DNA of 64,000 bases from Kibdelosporangium banguiense (GTDB lineage: Bacteria; Actinomycetota; Actinomycetes; Mycobacteriales; Pseudonocardiaceae): NCBI RefSeq assembly GCF_017876405.1, contig NZ_JAGINW010000001.1, positions 3,795,203 to 3,859,202 on the forward strand, read 5' to 3'. Below the pieces are notes generated by a model. It did no database searches. It was not told the DNA's origin and saw only the letters and a program-made list of their open reading frames with translations. This document shows, piece after piece, positions 36,301 through 45,077 of this stretch (positions within the stretch are counted from its first letter, which is position 1; each line of letters opens with the position of its first letter). The position numbers and the translations under genes were made by a program.

Positions 36301-36778
36301 GCTGCGCCAGGCGCTCAAGTCGATGAACCTGCCAACAATTCCGTTGGCGGATTTTGGTTCCGGTCCTAACCTGGGCGTTGGCCTTGGGTGGCAGTTCACA
36401 CATCTGCTCAAGGCCGGCGAGCATGCCTGGGATCTGCTCGGCACGGTGGTCAAAACCGGTGACAAGCTTGACGAGGCGGCCCAAAAGCTGGCGGCGCGGC
36501 TCGGTGGCGAGGCACAAGTGGCGTTCCAGGCAGATCCAAAACGGCGAGAGTTCGATACCATCTCAGACCTCTACATCGCCCAGACCAAGCCAGCCGGCTT
36601 CGTTGTCGGCCCCAAGTTCCGTGACCAGGCAAAGGCCACTTTCGAATACGCGATGAGTACCGAACGACAACCGTATTTCCACTTTGAAGGACCGCCGGAC
36701 CCGGGCGTCATCCGTAAGCTGGACGAGTACGCCTCGAGGTACGGGGTGGGCTATGTACTCGACGTCCGACCGTTGTGA
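33315..36778 (+). pseudogene. ALF-repeat protein with nuclease-like C-terminal toxin, frameshifted
   Basis: Two overlapping frames form one protein of about 1150 residues. Frame one (from ATG 33315) has four ALF repeats such as GGPAVQRAARTALLEGTPDDV. Near 34035-34042 the alanine-rich coiled coil continues only in the -1 frame (QASDAAGRAASAAERAAES), so one base is missing. Frame two has a long Ala-rich coiled coil, more ALF repeats (GGPALKAAGRRAMEGSAVD), a second coiled coil and a C-terminal domain from ~36050. That domain ends with KRREFDTISDLYIAQTKP, an ExD...QxK arrangement typical of restriction-endonuclease-fold toxins. No signal peptide is visible and the first ALF repeat begins mid-repeat, so the 5' end may also be lost. 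The Imm7 gene follows by 7 bases. Confidence 0.75.
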
Positions 36779-36785
36779 GGTTGAC

Positions 36786-37193
36786 ATGTATCAATTCCAT
36801 GGCTGGTTCCAACTGCGGGACACAGTCGAGGACACCTTTGATGGCACGCCGCTGGAGGACGGCGTCGACGGGCTGAGGACTGTGGTAGCTGAGTTCGACG
36901 GCAGTCTGAACGCGGTTGCTGAGATCCAGGCTCTTAATGGCGAGTACTACCTGTGGATCAACGGATCCACGAATCGTCGTCGTTTCCCTGGCGAAGCGGC
37001 CACAGTGGACGACGTTTTGGCGTTCCTGGCCGAGCATCTGCCGGGTTCGTACGGTCTGATGTACGAGCGGGACGACGAGATGACTGAGCCTCCTGGCGGG
37101 AACGCGTTCCGGGTCAGGAGGCTTGCTCGCGGCGTTGTCACCGAACATGACGACCCGTTCCTGTCGCCGGCGAACCCGACCATCGAGATCTGA
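36786..37193 (+). CDS. Imm7-family immunity protein
   Basis: 135 residues. MYQFHGWFQLRDTVED, GEYYLWINGSTNRRR, LPGSYGLMYERDDE, FRVRRLARGVVTEHDDPFLSP match the Imm7 pattern. These proteins neutralise C-terminal toxins, often nucleases, in the cytoplasm. It begins 7 bases after the ALF-repeat gene stop and has GAGG before the ATG, so it is the cognate immunity gene. It appears intact even though the toxin gene is frameshifted. The 3' end overlaps the convergent FtsX-like gene by 56 bases. Confidence 0.85.
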   Translation: MYQFHGWFQLRDTVEDTFDGTPLEDGVDGLRTVVAEFDGSLNAVAEIQALNGEYYLWINGSTNRRRFPGEAATVDDVLAFLAEHLPGSYGLMYERDDEMTEPPGGNAFRVRRLARGVVTEHDDPFLSPANPTIEI

Positions 37194-37647
37194 CGGTCTG
37201 TCCTCGTCCGACCTGCCGCGCTTCCGGGAATTGGTTGCGTAGTCGGTCCGCGAGGTCGCGCGTGCCGACTTGGGATGCCGGCGCCACATGGAGGATGGCG
37301 CCCATCAGGCCTTTTGGGGTCGTTTCCAGGATGTCCGGCCGGAAGTCGAAGACTCGCCGGAATCGGTCGTCAGCCTCCTGAGTGGTCTCGGTGTAGATCT
37401 TCGCGATTTGTGTGTCGTTTGCCAGCATGGCAGCGGCACGCGTCATTTCGACGTCCTCCCTGAAATAGAGAAGGACCTGGTCGGTGCAGGGTTGGTGATC
37501 GCCGAGTGGCATCGGCCCGCGGGATTCCGCCGAATCAGGGCCTGATCTGAACAGCAGCAGCGCGGCGATGGCTCCCGCGACAACCGCAACCAGGCCCCCG
37601 ATCAGCAGCAACCGTCGTGTTCCAGGTGCTGTCACGCGAAGCATCAT
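37138..37647 (-). CDS. Orphan FtsX extracellular-domain-like membrane protein
   Basis: 169 residues. Basic N-terminus, one membrane segment (LLLIGGLVAVVAGAIAALLLF), then an external domain with LLYFREDVEMTRAAAMLAND and ADDRFRRVFDFRPDILE, which resembles the extracellular loop of FtsX that activates peptidoglycan hydrolases. The three other FtsX membrane segments and FtsE are absent. The last ~25 residues, RSRWSGSPATGTGRHVR, lie within the Imm7 overlap and are not family-like. ATG 37647 or 37644 starts it. Confidence 0.65.
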   Translation of the reverse strand: MMLRVTAPGTRRLLLIGGLVAVVAGAIAALLLFRSGPDSAESRGPMPLGDHQPCTDQVLLYFREDVEMTRAAAMLANDTQIAKIYTETTQEADDRFRRVFDFRPDILETTPKGLMGAILHVAPASQVGTRDLADRLRNQFPEARQVGRGQTVRSRWSGSPATGTGRHVR

Positions 37648-38169
37648 GGCAGTGCACAGTTGACTGGCAGCACGGTAGTCCTGAATCGTAAGGCGGTTGT
37701 GCCTGTGGTACCTGCAATCGCAGCCGTATCGAGTGAACCTCCGCCAATCCCTATCTGATTCACGTCAACGGGGCGAATCGTGGTTGGGGTATTTCTGTGA
37801 ACGGGGCGAACCAGTCGTGCCACAGCGCCGCAGCCTGCAGTTGTGAGCCGCTCGACAGGGAGACGTTCGCGTCGTTCGGTCGAGGTGGACAAGCCGGTCA
37901 AGGCAGCTCTCGGGTGGCTATCGGTGATGCTGTACATGGTAGTGATCCACTGAACGGTGCAGTGTATGTCGGCCGTTCGCCTGTCCCGTTTGGAGCTGTA
38001 TAAACACCGTTTGGCCGCTCCTTTTTCGTGAGGGCAGCGGTAGGGTCTGCATCGTTCTGGCTGATTCGGGGGGACACATTCCGACTTCTGGAAGCGTGTG
38101 ACCGCTTCGGTCCAGGCGCGTGCAGCCATGACAACAAATAGGGGAGTGTGCCCGGTGCGGGGTGGAAAT
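37648..38169. other. Intergenic region with no supportable gene
   Basis: About 520 bases between an FtsX-like gene and the protease-like gene. Open frames on both strands lack family similarity. TATAAA at 37997-38002 could be a -10 box for the downstream gene, but no convincing -35 was found. Confidence 0.4.
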
Positions 38170-39975
38170 GTGCGCGTCGCCAGTCTGGTGGCGGCGACGG
38201 CGGCGATCGTGCTGGGTGCGAGCTCCGCGCAGGCGCTCGTCGGCGACGAGGTCGCCGACGGCAATTACCGGTTCACGGCCAAGATCGAGGTCGGCAACAG
38301 TGTCCGTAACTGTTCGGGTGCGTTGATCTCGCAGGACTGGCTGCTTACGGCGAAACAATGTTTCGTGGAGAACACCGCTCCAGGCGCGCCCGCGCACGCG
38401 ACGAAGGCCACTATCGGCAAAACCAGGCTGTCGTCGTCAGCCGGCGAGGTCGTCGACGTCGTGCACGTGATCCCCCGCGGCGACCGAGACCTCGCGTTGG
38501 CCAAGCTGGCGCGACCGGTGAACGTCCCCACGCTGCAGTTCGGCTCCTCACCCGCGGCGACCAATGACGTACTGAGGATCGCGGGCTACGGCCGCACCAA
38601 CACCGAATGGCTGCCGGATCGGCTGCACGCCGGGACATTCACGGTGCAGAACGTGACTCCCACTACGTTCGCGGTCGACAGTGCGGCTACTGGGCAGCCG
38701 TCGATCTGCCGGGGCGATGGCGGCGGCCCGGTCTTCCGTGAGAACAACGGGACTTTCCAGCTGATCGGCATCACGAGCACGTCGTGGCAGGGCGGCTGTC
38801 TCGGCGAGACGGAGACCCGTCGCGGCGGTGTGGCCACCCGGCTCGACGACATCGTCAGCTGGATCCAGACCAACCAATTCGACCCGGTTGCCGTCCCGCA
38901 GGCGAAGTCGATCACCGCGAGCTGGAAGGTGCCGACTGTCTCGGGACTCGTCCCCAACCTGAAACTCCACGGATCGACCGACCCGGCGGTGCCGATCGGG
39001 CAGCAGACACTGCTGGCTGGTCCCGGCCGGTTGACCGCTTTCACACACCAGGGCCTCAAACCGAAGCAGACCTGGTACTACAAGGTCGTCATGGTCGATC
39101 CCGCCACCGGCTTGGACGGCCCCGTCTCACCGGTGGTGTCCGCGAAGACGACCGGTGCCCTGCAGTCCGACTTCAACGGTGATCGCAAGGAAGATGTCGC
39201 CACCTTCGTGCAAGGCAGCAGCTCGGACGTATATGTCTCCCGCTCGACCGGCCAGAACTTCATAGAGGACAACCAGATATGGCACGACTTCTTCGCGGAA
39301 CCAGGACAACTCCCGCTGTCCGGTGATTTCAACGGCGACGGCAAGGCGGATATCGTCGCGTTCACCCGTGGCGACACTGGTGACGCCTGGGTGTCGTTGT
39401 CCGCCGGTACAGGCTTCCAGCCCACGACGTTGTGGCACGGAGACTTTGCCTTCCGCTCGGAAGTTCCCGCGGTCGGTGACGTCAACGGTGATGGCAAGGA
39501 CGACATCGTGGTGTTCACCCAGGGCTCCAGCGGTGATGTCTACGTGGCACTGTCGACCGGCAGCGCGTTCATGACGTCCGAGAAGTGGCACGAGAACTTC
39601 GCGTTCAACGCCGAGTTCCCGGCTGTCGGCGACGTCAACGGCGACGGAAGGGACGACATCGTCACCTTCTTCCGGGGCCAGGCTGGCAATGCACAGCGTG
39701 GCGACGTCTATGTGGCGCTGTCGACTGGGTCCAAGTTCGGTGACACCCCGTTCGCGCCGTTGTGGCACAACTACTTCGCGATCGACGACGAGATCCCTGG
39801 TGTCGGTGACTTCGACGGTGACGGAAAGGACGACATCGTCGTGTTTGTACGCGGTACCGAAGGCGACGTCTATGTGGCGCCGTCGAACGGGTCCGAGTTC
39901 GCAGACCCGGGGCGGATCTGGCACCACTTGTTCGCTCCGAACTCAGAAGTTCCGGTACCACGGCTGATCCCCTGA
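38170..39975 (+). CDS. Secreted trypsin-fold pseudoprotease with FG-GAP repeats
   Basis: 601 residues from GTG 38170, which has GGGGTGGAA upstream and gives a compact signal peptide (VRVASLVAATAAIVLGASSAQA). Residues 25-240 are a trypsin-like domain (CSGALISQDWLLTAKQCF), but the catalytic His of TAAHC is Gln and the Ser of GDSGGP is Gly (CRGDGGGPVF); only the Asp of RDLALAKL remains. Proteolysis is therefore unlikely. A linker domain follows (~240-335), then FG-GAP/VCBS blades with Ca-binding loops such as GDFNGDGKADIVAF and GDVNGDGKDDIVVF. It probably binds something outside the cell. An ATG at 38128 is an alternative start. Confidence 0.85.
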   Translation: MRVASLVAATAAIVLGASSAQALVGDEVADGNYRFTAKIEVGNSVRNCSGALISQDWLLTAKQCFVENTAPGAPAHATKATIGKTRLSSSAGEVVDVVHVIPRGDRDLALAKLARPVNVPTLQFGSSPAATNDVLRIAGYGRTNTEWLPDRLHAGTFTVQNVTPTTFAVDSAATGQPSICRGDGGGPVFRENNGTFQLIGITSTSWQGGCLGETETRRGGVATRLDDIVSWIQTNQFDPVAVPQAKSITASWKVPTVSGLVPNLKLHGSTDPAVPIGQQTLLAGPGRLTAFTHQGLKPKQTWYYKVVMVDPATGLDGPVSPVVSAKTTGALQSDFNGDRKEDVATFVQGSSSDVYVSRSTGQNFIEDNQIWHDFFAEPGQLPLSGDFNGDGKADIVAFTRGDTGDAWVSLSAGTGFQPTTLWHGDFAFRSEVPAVGDVNGDGKDDIVVFTQGSSGDVYVALSTGSAFMTSEKWHENFAFNAEFPAVGDVNGDGRDDIVTFFRGQAGNAQRGDVYVALSTGSKFGDTPFAPLWHNYFAIDDEIPGVGDFDGDGKDDIVVFVRGTEGDVYVAPSNGSEFADPGRIWHHLFAPNSEVPVPRLIP

Positions 39976-40134
39976 ACCCGATGTCCTTCAAGAGACATGC
40001 GAGTAACCAGCGTTGATCCGGCAGATCGCTCAGGCCCGCCCGGCGCAACGAGCGGCGGCCAGGGTGGTACACCGGTCCCGATGTTATGTCCGATGAGCTG
40101 CTGGCATTGTGGGTGTTTCGGCGTGCCAAAAATA

Positions 40135-40171
40135 AGCAGGGGGTGCACCCGGCTCGGGCGCACCCCCTGCT
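40135..40171 (-). terminator. Intrinsic terminator of the sugar-transport operon
   Basis: Perfect 12-base arms AGCAGGGGGTGC (40135-40146) and GCACCCCCTGCT (40160-40171). On the minus strand it is followed by TTATTTTT. It lies 12 bases after the binding-protein stop codon. Confidence 0.92.
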
Positions 40172-40183
40172 GGAGAGAGATCC

Positions 40184-41176
40184 TCAGCACTTGGTCTTGT
40201 AGAAGAACTCCGACTTTGTGTCCATGTCCTGTTTGGTCAGGGCGATGAGCGGGGCGGAGATGTTGCGCTGGGTGGGTTTGCCTTCGATGGCGGCGACTGC
40301 CTGTTCGACGCCGGCTTTGCCGATGGTGGCCGGGTCCTGGGCGATGAGGGCCTGGAAGGCGCCGCTGCGGAGGCCCTCCACCTCGGAAGGGCTTGCGTCG
40401 AAGCCGATCAGCTGGACCTGGCCGACCTTGCCTGCGCTGCGCAGGCCGGTGGCGGCGCCCTCGCCGCTGTTGAGGTTGGTGGCGAAGACGCCGATCAGGT
40501 CGGGGGTGCTGGAGACGGCCGCGGTGACCTTCTGGGCGGCCACGGCGGGCTCGTTGTCGGTGAACTGGATGCCGATCGACTTCAGGTTCGGCGCCACCTT
40601 CTTCAGTTCTTCCTCGAAGCCCTTGGCGCGGGCGGCTGTGGTCGATGTGCCGGGCTTGGTGTCCAGCACGAGTACCGAGCCGGTCTTGCCGTTGTTCAGT
40701 TTGGCCATGGTCTGGGCTGCGAGCTGGCCGCCCTGGGTGTTGTCCGAGGAGATCGAGGAGGCCGCGACCGAGGTGTCCTGCAGGGCGGTGTCGACTTCGA
40801 TGATCTTCACGCCCATGTCCTTGATCTGCTTCATCTGGGGCGCCATGGTCTTGTCGTCCGTGGGCGCGATCAGCAGCGCGGCAGGCTTCTTGGCGCCGAG
40901 CGCCGTCACGATCGGGCCCTGCATGGTCGGGTCGAACTCGTCCGGGGCCTGGGTGTTCAACGTGTAACCGGCCTGTTTGGCCGCTGCCTCGGCGCCGCAT
41001 TGCATGGAGGTGTAGAACGGCTCGTTCTTCACGCCGACGACCAGTTCGAGGTTCTTGTTGGACGGCGCCGTGCCGCTGCCGGACTGGGCCGGTGCGTTGT
41101 TCTGGCCGATCTGACCGCCGCAACCGGCCAGTAACGCGCCTGTGGCGAGCACCAGAGTGAGCGTCCTCGTTGACAC
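40184..41176 (-). CDS. Sugar ABC transporter substrate-binding lipoprotein (RbsB-like)
   Basis: 330 residues. The signal peptide LTLVLATGALLAGCGG carries a lipobox (LAGC), so the mature protein is anchored to the outer face of the membrane. The periplasmic-binding-protein type I fold of ribose/xylose-type binding proteins is shown by VGVKNEPFYTSMQCGAEAA, APTDDKTMAP, VLVLDTKPG and GVFATNLNSGEGAA. GTG 41176 has AGGAGG upstream. The sugar is unknown. It is the last gene of the operon led by lacI. Confidence 0.92.
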   Translation of the reverse strand: MSTRTLTLVLATGALLAGCGGQIGQNNAPAQSGSGTAPSNKNLELVVGVKNEPFYTSMQCGAEAAAKQAGYTLNTQAPDEFDPTMQGPIVTALGAKKPAALLIAPTDDKTMAPQMKQIKDMGVKIIEVDTALQDTSVAASSISSDNTQGGQLAAQTMAKLNNGKTGSVLVLDTKPGTSTTAARAKGFEEELKKVAPNLKSIGIQFTDNEPAVAAQKVTAAVSSTPDLIGVFATNLNSGEGAATGLRSAGKVGQVQLIGFDASPSEVEGLRSGAFQALIAQDPATIGKAGVEQAVAAIEGKPTQRNISAPLIALTKQDMDTKSEFFYKTKC

Positions 41177-41189
41177 TACGAACCTCCTA

Positions 41190-42221
41190 CTATCGTTTGT
41201 TGTTGGCCCGCCTGCGTTGCTGGTCGAACCACACTGCGGCGACAAGGACCGCCCCTACCGCGATCATCTGCCAGTACGGCTGCACGCCGATGATGTTGAA
41301 GCCCTTCTGCAGCACCGCGGGGATGAAGACGCCGATCACGGTGCCCAGAATCGTGCCGATCCCGCCGAACAGGCTCGTGCCGCCCATCACCACGCCGGCG
41401 ATCGCGTTGAGGTTGTCGGTGGTGTGCCCGGAGATCGTGGTCGACTGGAAGTAGGCCAGCGACATGAAACCCGCGATCCCGGCCAGGAACCCGGTCAGCA
41501 GATAGACGTTGGTCAGATGCCGGGTCACGCCGATGCCCGCGCGCCGGGCGGCTTCGGCGTTCGAACCGATGGCGAAGGTGTAACGGCCGAACCTGGTGGT
41601 GTGCAACACGAATCCGAAGATCACGGTGATCACCACGGCCACCACGACCAGGTTGGGGATATTGCCTTCCAGCGTCCCGAAACCGAGACTGTCGCGCAGT
41701 TCCAACGGAACCGTGCGGACGTTCGTGCCGTCGTTGAGCAGTGACGCCACACCGAGCGCGGCGCCGAGCGTCCCCAGCGTGACGATCAACGGCGGGATGT
41801 TCGCCCGCGCCACCAGCAGGCCATTGACCAGGCCCCACAGCGCGCCACCGGCGATCGCCACGACCAGGCCGACGAGGATCACGCCCCAGCCCGCGTTGCT
41901 GGCGTCCTGACCTGGGCTCATCCACTCCATGGTCTTCGCCGAGATCATCCCTGCGAAGATCAGCACCGAGCCGACCGACAGGTCGATGCCGCCGGTGATG
42001 ATCACGAACGTCATCCCGACCGCGATCACCAGCAGTACCGAGGTCTCGATGAACAGCTGCTGGAAGTTGAAGAACGTCAGGAACGAGTCCGGCGCGAGCA
42101 CGCTGAACACCACGACCAGCGCCAGCAGCACCAAAGCGATCCAGAACGTGTTGGCCGACAACAGCCGCGCGCTGAAGGAGCGCCGCTCGACCGTCGGCGG
42201 TGTGTCCAATGTGGTCGTCAT
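41190..42221 (-). CDS. Sugar ABC transporter permease (RbsC-like)
   Basis: 343 residues with about ten hydrophobic segments. Typical BPD_transp_2 motifs are VGMTFVIITGGIDLSVGS, NGLLVARANIPPLIVTLGT and GRYTFAIGSNAEAARRAGI. It forms the membrane channel of a ribose/galactose/xylose-type importer. The ATG overlaps the ATPase stop codon (ATGA), and the binding protein follows 13 bases later. Confidence 0.93.
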   Translation of the reverse strand: MTTTLDTPPTVERRSFSARLLSANTFWIALVLLALVVVFSVLAPDSFLTFFNFQQLFIETSVLLVIAVGMTFVIITGGIDLSVGSVLIFAGMISAKTMEWMSPGQDASNAGWGVILVGLVVAIAGGALWGLVNGLLVARANIPPLIVTLGTLGAALGVASLLNDGTNVRTVPLELRDSLGFGTLEGNIPNLVVVAVVITVIFGFVLHTTRFGRYTFAIGSNAEAARRAGIGVTRHLTNVYLLTGFLAGIAGFMSLAYFQSTTISGHTTDNLNAIAGVVMGGTSLFGGIGTILGTVIGVFIPAVLQKGFNIIGVQPYWQMIAVGAVLVAAVWFDQQRRRANNKR

Positions 42222-42979
42222 GCGGCGTCCTCCTGGGTCAGTGCGCCGGTCATCGCGCCCACCAGGTCCTCCAGCGTCGCGCCGGCCGCACTGAACCGGG
42301 CCACGCGGCGGCCCAGCCGCAGTACCTCCACCCGGTCGGACACCGAGAGCACCTCGGGCATGTTGTGGCTGATCAGCACGACCGCCATGCCTTCGTCCCG
42401 GACCCGCCGGATCACGTCGAGCACCTTTTCCCGTTGCACCACACCGAGTGCGGCAGTCGGCTCGTCCATGAAGACGACCTTGCTCGCCCATACGACCGAC
42501 CGCGCGACGGCGACGCTTTGACGCTGACCACCGGACAAGGAGCCGATCGGAACATCGATGCTCTGCAGCGTCACGCCGAGCCGGCTGAACTCCTCAGCGG
42601 CCTGCCTGCGCATTTCCGGCTTGTCGAGCACGCCGAGCTTGCCCAGCAGGCCTTTGCGCTTGATCTCTCGGCCCAGGAACAGGTTCGCGGCCGGGTCGAG
42701 CTCGGGCGCGACCGCGAGATCCTGGTAGACGGTCTCGATGCCCAGCCGTCGTGCGGTCACCGGCGAGTCGAGCGTGACCGGGTTCCCGTCGATCAGCACA
42801 GTGCCGGAGTCCGGGATCTCCACCCCGGACAGGCATTTGACCAATGTGGACTTCCCGGCGCCGTTGTCGCCGATCAGGGCGACCACCTCACCGGCGGCGA
42901 CTTCGAACGAGGCGCCTCGCAGTGCCTCAACGGAACCGTAGTGCTTGACTATGTTCTGGGCCTGTAACACGGGTGTCAC
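42218..42979 (-). CDS. Sugar ABC transporter ATP-binding protein, single-domain
   Basis: 253 residues. Walker A is IGDNGAGKSTLVKCL, the Q-loop is VYQDLAVAPEL, the signature is LSGGQRQSVAVARSV and Walker B is VVFMDEPTAALG. Ribose-type importers usually have a double-length ATPase (~500 residues); this is the single-domain form used by xylose/fructose-like systems, which act as a dimer. GTG 42979 has GGAGG upstream and overlaps the manA stop codon (GTGA). Confidence 0.92.
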   Translation of the reverse strand: MTPVLQAQNIVKHYGSVEALRGASFEVAAGEVVALIGDNGAGKSTLVKCLSGVEIPDSGTVLIDGNPVTLDSPVTARRLGIETVYQDLAVAPELDPAANLFLGREIKRKGLLGKLGVLDKPEMRRQAAEEFSRLGVTLQSIDVPIGSLSGGQRQSVAVARSVVWASKVVFMDEPTAALGVVQREKVLDVIRRVRDEGMAVVLISHNMPEVLSVSDRVEVLRLGRRVARFSAAGATLEDLVGAMTGALTQEDAA

Positions 42980-44010
42980 TGCGAAACCTCCGGTGGCAGG
43001 CATCGAATCGCGACGAGATCACCGTCCACGGCAGACGGCCCGGCTGCGTACGGGAACACGTATGTATCGCCCTTGTTCACCGCCACTTCACCATGCTCGG
43101 TGCGCAGGGTTCCCGAACCCTCGAGCGCGACAAGGATCGAGAACGACGCGTCCAGTGTGGCGCCGCCGCGGATTCGTTGTGCCCGGAAGAAACCGGCCGC
43201 GTCCGGGCCGAGCAGATCGGTCACCGGCGACGCGTCCTCGGCGTGCCGGACGATCGAGCGGAGCCGGTCGGCGTCCCAGCCGGACCGGTCCACGCAGTCC
43301 AGGACGACGTCGTAGCCGAAGCCAAGGTGACCGCCCGCCTCGGAGTCCAGGAAGTCCTTCCATTCCAACGTAACCGAGAGATCGGTGGGCTGCTGCAGTT
43401 CGACGATGAACACGCCCGCGCCGATGGCATGCGGCAGGCCTGCGGGCACGAAGACCGTGTCGCCGGGCCGGACGGTGACCGGGTTCAGCGCGGAGAGCAT
43501 TGCCGCGGTGTCCTGCTCGGCCACCCAGTCGGCGACCGTCGTGCTCGACAGGTCCTCCTGGAATCCGATGTGGACAGAACCGCCTTCGCCCGGCGTGCCG
43601 ACGATGATCCACGCTTCGGTCTTGCCGAAGTGCGAACCCATGTGTGCCTGGGCGAACGCGTCCGACGGGTGGCAGTGCACCGGCAATCGCTGGCCCGCGT
43701 CGAGCAGTTTCACCAGTACGGCCGGGTCCGCCCCGAATCTGTCGGAATGTGCTCTGCCCAGCCAGTTCTCCGGGTGCGCACGGACGGCGTCGCGCAGCCA
43801 CTGACCGTCCGCGAGCTTGGTCATGCCGTCGGTTTGCTTGCCGTACCTCGGGGTTGTCGAGGCGACCCAGTCCTCGGGACCGAACTCGGTCCGCGCCTTG
43901 CCGGTGCCCCTGAGTGCCTCGATCGCGCCGCCGCCGGCGTAGAATTGGGTGGGCTGGTTGGCCGGCAACCACACGGGACCACGACCTGTGGCGGCGTCTG
44001 CGCTGTTCAA
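42976..44010 (-). CDS. manA: Class I mannose-6-phosphate isomerase-like protein
   Basis: 344 residues, cupin fold. The zinc-binding region reads LPVHCHPSDAFAQAHMGSHFGKTEAW, quoted here as VHCHPSD and GKTEAW, and VPAGLPHAIGAG supplies the later His. PMI interconverts mannose-6-phosphate and fructose-6-phosphate; here it may process the sugar imported by the neighbouring transporter. I start it at TTG 44010, with GGGAGAGG upstream, because the N-terminus then matches the fold and TTGA overlaps the lacI stop. The exact sugar is not determined. Confidence 0.82.
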   Translation of the reverse strand: MNSADAATGRGPVWLPANQPTQFYAGGGAIEALRGTGKARTEFGPEDWVASTTPRYGKQTDGMTKLADGQWLRDAVRAHPENWLGRAHSDRFGADPAVLVKLLDAGQRLPVHCHPSDAFAQAHMGSHFGKTEAWIIVGTPGEGGSVHIGFQEDLSSTTVADWVAEQDTAAMLSALNPVTVRPGDTVFVPAGLPHAIGAGVFIVELQQPTDLSVTLEWKDFLDSEAGGHLGFGYDVVLDCVDRSGWDADRLRSIVRHAEDASPVTDLLGPDAAGFFRAQRIRGGATLDASFSILVALEGSGTLRTEHGEVAVNKGDTYVFPYAAGPSAVDGDLVAIRCLPPEVSQ

Positions 44011-45038
44011 GGGCTTACCTCTCCCGATCCCCGAGGGATGATGTCGGCCGGCAGCACTAGCCTGCGCGGCGGTGACGTATCGCCCTCCATCCGGGCGAAC
44101 AACAACTCGGCGGCGGCGCGGCCCATCGCGGCGATGTCGTGCGCGAGGACGGTGACCGGCGGACTCAGGAGATCGGCCAGTTCGAAGTCGTCGAACCCGG
44201 CCAGCGCGGGGCGCGTGTTCAACGTGCTCAACGCGCGCAGGACCATGATGGTGATCCGGTTGTTGCCAGTGATCAACGCGGTCGCGGGCGAGACACCCGC
44301 CAGCAGGCGGCGGACGGCGACTGCCACCCCCGCGTCGCTGTGCGGCCCCATCACGACGAGGCTCTCGTCGTAACGGATACCGGCCCTCGCGCACCCTTCC
44401 CGGAAACCGCGCAGCCGCTCACTCGCGGTGAAGATATCCGGTGCGTCACCGAGGAATCCGATCCGGGAGTGCCCGTATCCGGCGAGATGGTTGACCATCA
44501 TCGCGGTCCCGCCAAGGTTGTCGACGAGCACGGTGTCGGCCACGACATCACCGGCCGGCCGGTCGACGAACACCACTGGCGTTCCGGCGCGCATCTCGGG
44601 CACGAGGTAGCCGTGCTGCATCCCGGCGGGCACAACGATCAGGCCGTCCACCCGGCGTGAGCAGAACTCCAGCGCGAGCTCACGTTCCCTGGCCGGGTCC
44701 TCGGCGGAGGAGCCGGTGAGCACCTGCCTGCCGTAGGTCCTGGCGACCTCTTCGACCGCGCGTGTCAGCGTTGAGTAGAAGGGGTTTCCGACATCCTCCA
44801 GGACCAGGCCGATGGTCCCGGTGGACATCCCGCGGCGCAGGTTGCGGGCGCCCAGATTGCGGCGGAAGCCGAGTTGTTCGATCGCGGCCAACACACGTTC
44901 CGCCGTGTCCGGGTGGACACCGGGCTCGTCGTTGACCACCCTGGAGACAGTTTTGATGCTCACACCGGCGAGCCGCGCGACGTCACTCATGGTCGCCCGG
45001 CGGACCTTGCGTGTCCCTGGTTCCGACAACGTTGTCAT
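44007..45038 (-). CDS. LacI-family transcriptional regulator
   Basis: 343 residues. HTH: ATMSDVARLAGVSIKTVSRVVNDEPGV, cited here as VARLAGVSIKTVSRV, followed by the hinge RRNLGARNLRRG. The sugar-binding domain runs from TIGLVLEDVGNPFYS to the end. It is the first gene of the sugar operon and its own start codon overlaps a LacI-type palindrome, so autorepression released by a sugar or sugar phosphate is likely. ATG 45038 has no clear ribosome-binding site; the transcript is probably nearly leaderless. Confidence 0.93.
   Translation of the reverse strand: MTTLSEPGTRKVRRATMSDVARLAGVSIKTVSRVVNDEPGVHPDTAERVLAAIEQLGFRRNLGARNLRRGMSTGTIGLVLEDVGNPFYSTLTRAVEEVARTYGRQVLTGSSAEDPARERELALEFCSRRVDGLIVVPAGMQHGYLVPEMRAGTPVVFVDRPAGDVVADTVLVDNLGGTAMMVNHLAGYGHSRIGFLGDAPDIFTASERLRGFREGCARAGIRYDESLVVMGPHSDAGVAVAVRRLLAGVSPATALITGNNRITIMVLRALSTLNTRPALAGFDDFELADLLSPPVTVLAHDIAAMGRAAAELLFARMEGDTSPPRRLVLPADIIPRGSGEVSP
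45025..45036. promoter_or_regulatory. LacI-family operator over the lacI start
   Basis: GACAACGTTGTC is a perfect 12-base palindrome centred on CG, as LacI-family operators are. It covers codons 1-5 of lacI, immediately downstream of the promoter. Confidence 0.65.
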
Positions 45039-45048
45039 GGTGGCGCTG

Positions 45049-45077
45049 AGTATCACTGCGCTTCCGGCGCGTGTCAA
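45049..45077 (-). promoter_or_regulatory. Sigma-70-type promoter of the lacI-manA-transport operon
   Basis: On the minus strand, TTGACA (45077-45072), a 17-base spacer, then GATACT (45054-45049). The ATG is 10 bases beyond the -10 box, so the 5' leader is only a few bases. The palindromic operator follows directly. Confidence 0.75.

Noticed and set aside
37644..38264. Minus-strand frame whose stop overlaps the FtsX-like start
   Set aside because: The end looks repetitive and coupled, but most of the frame is compositionally unlike protein and runs antisense into the protease-like signal peptide.
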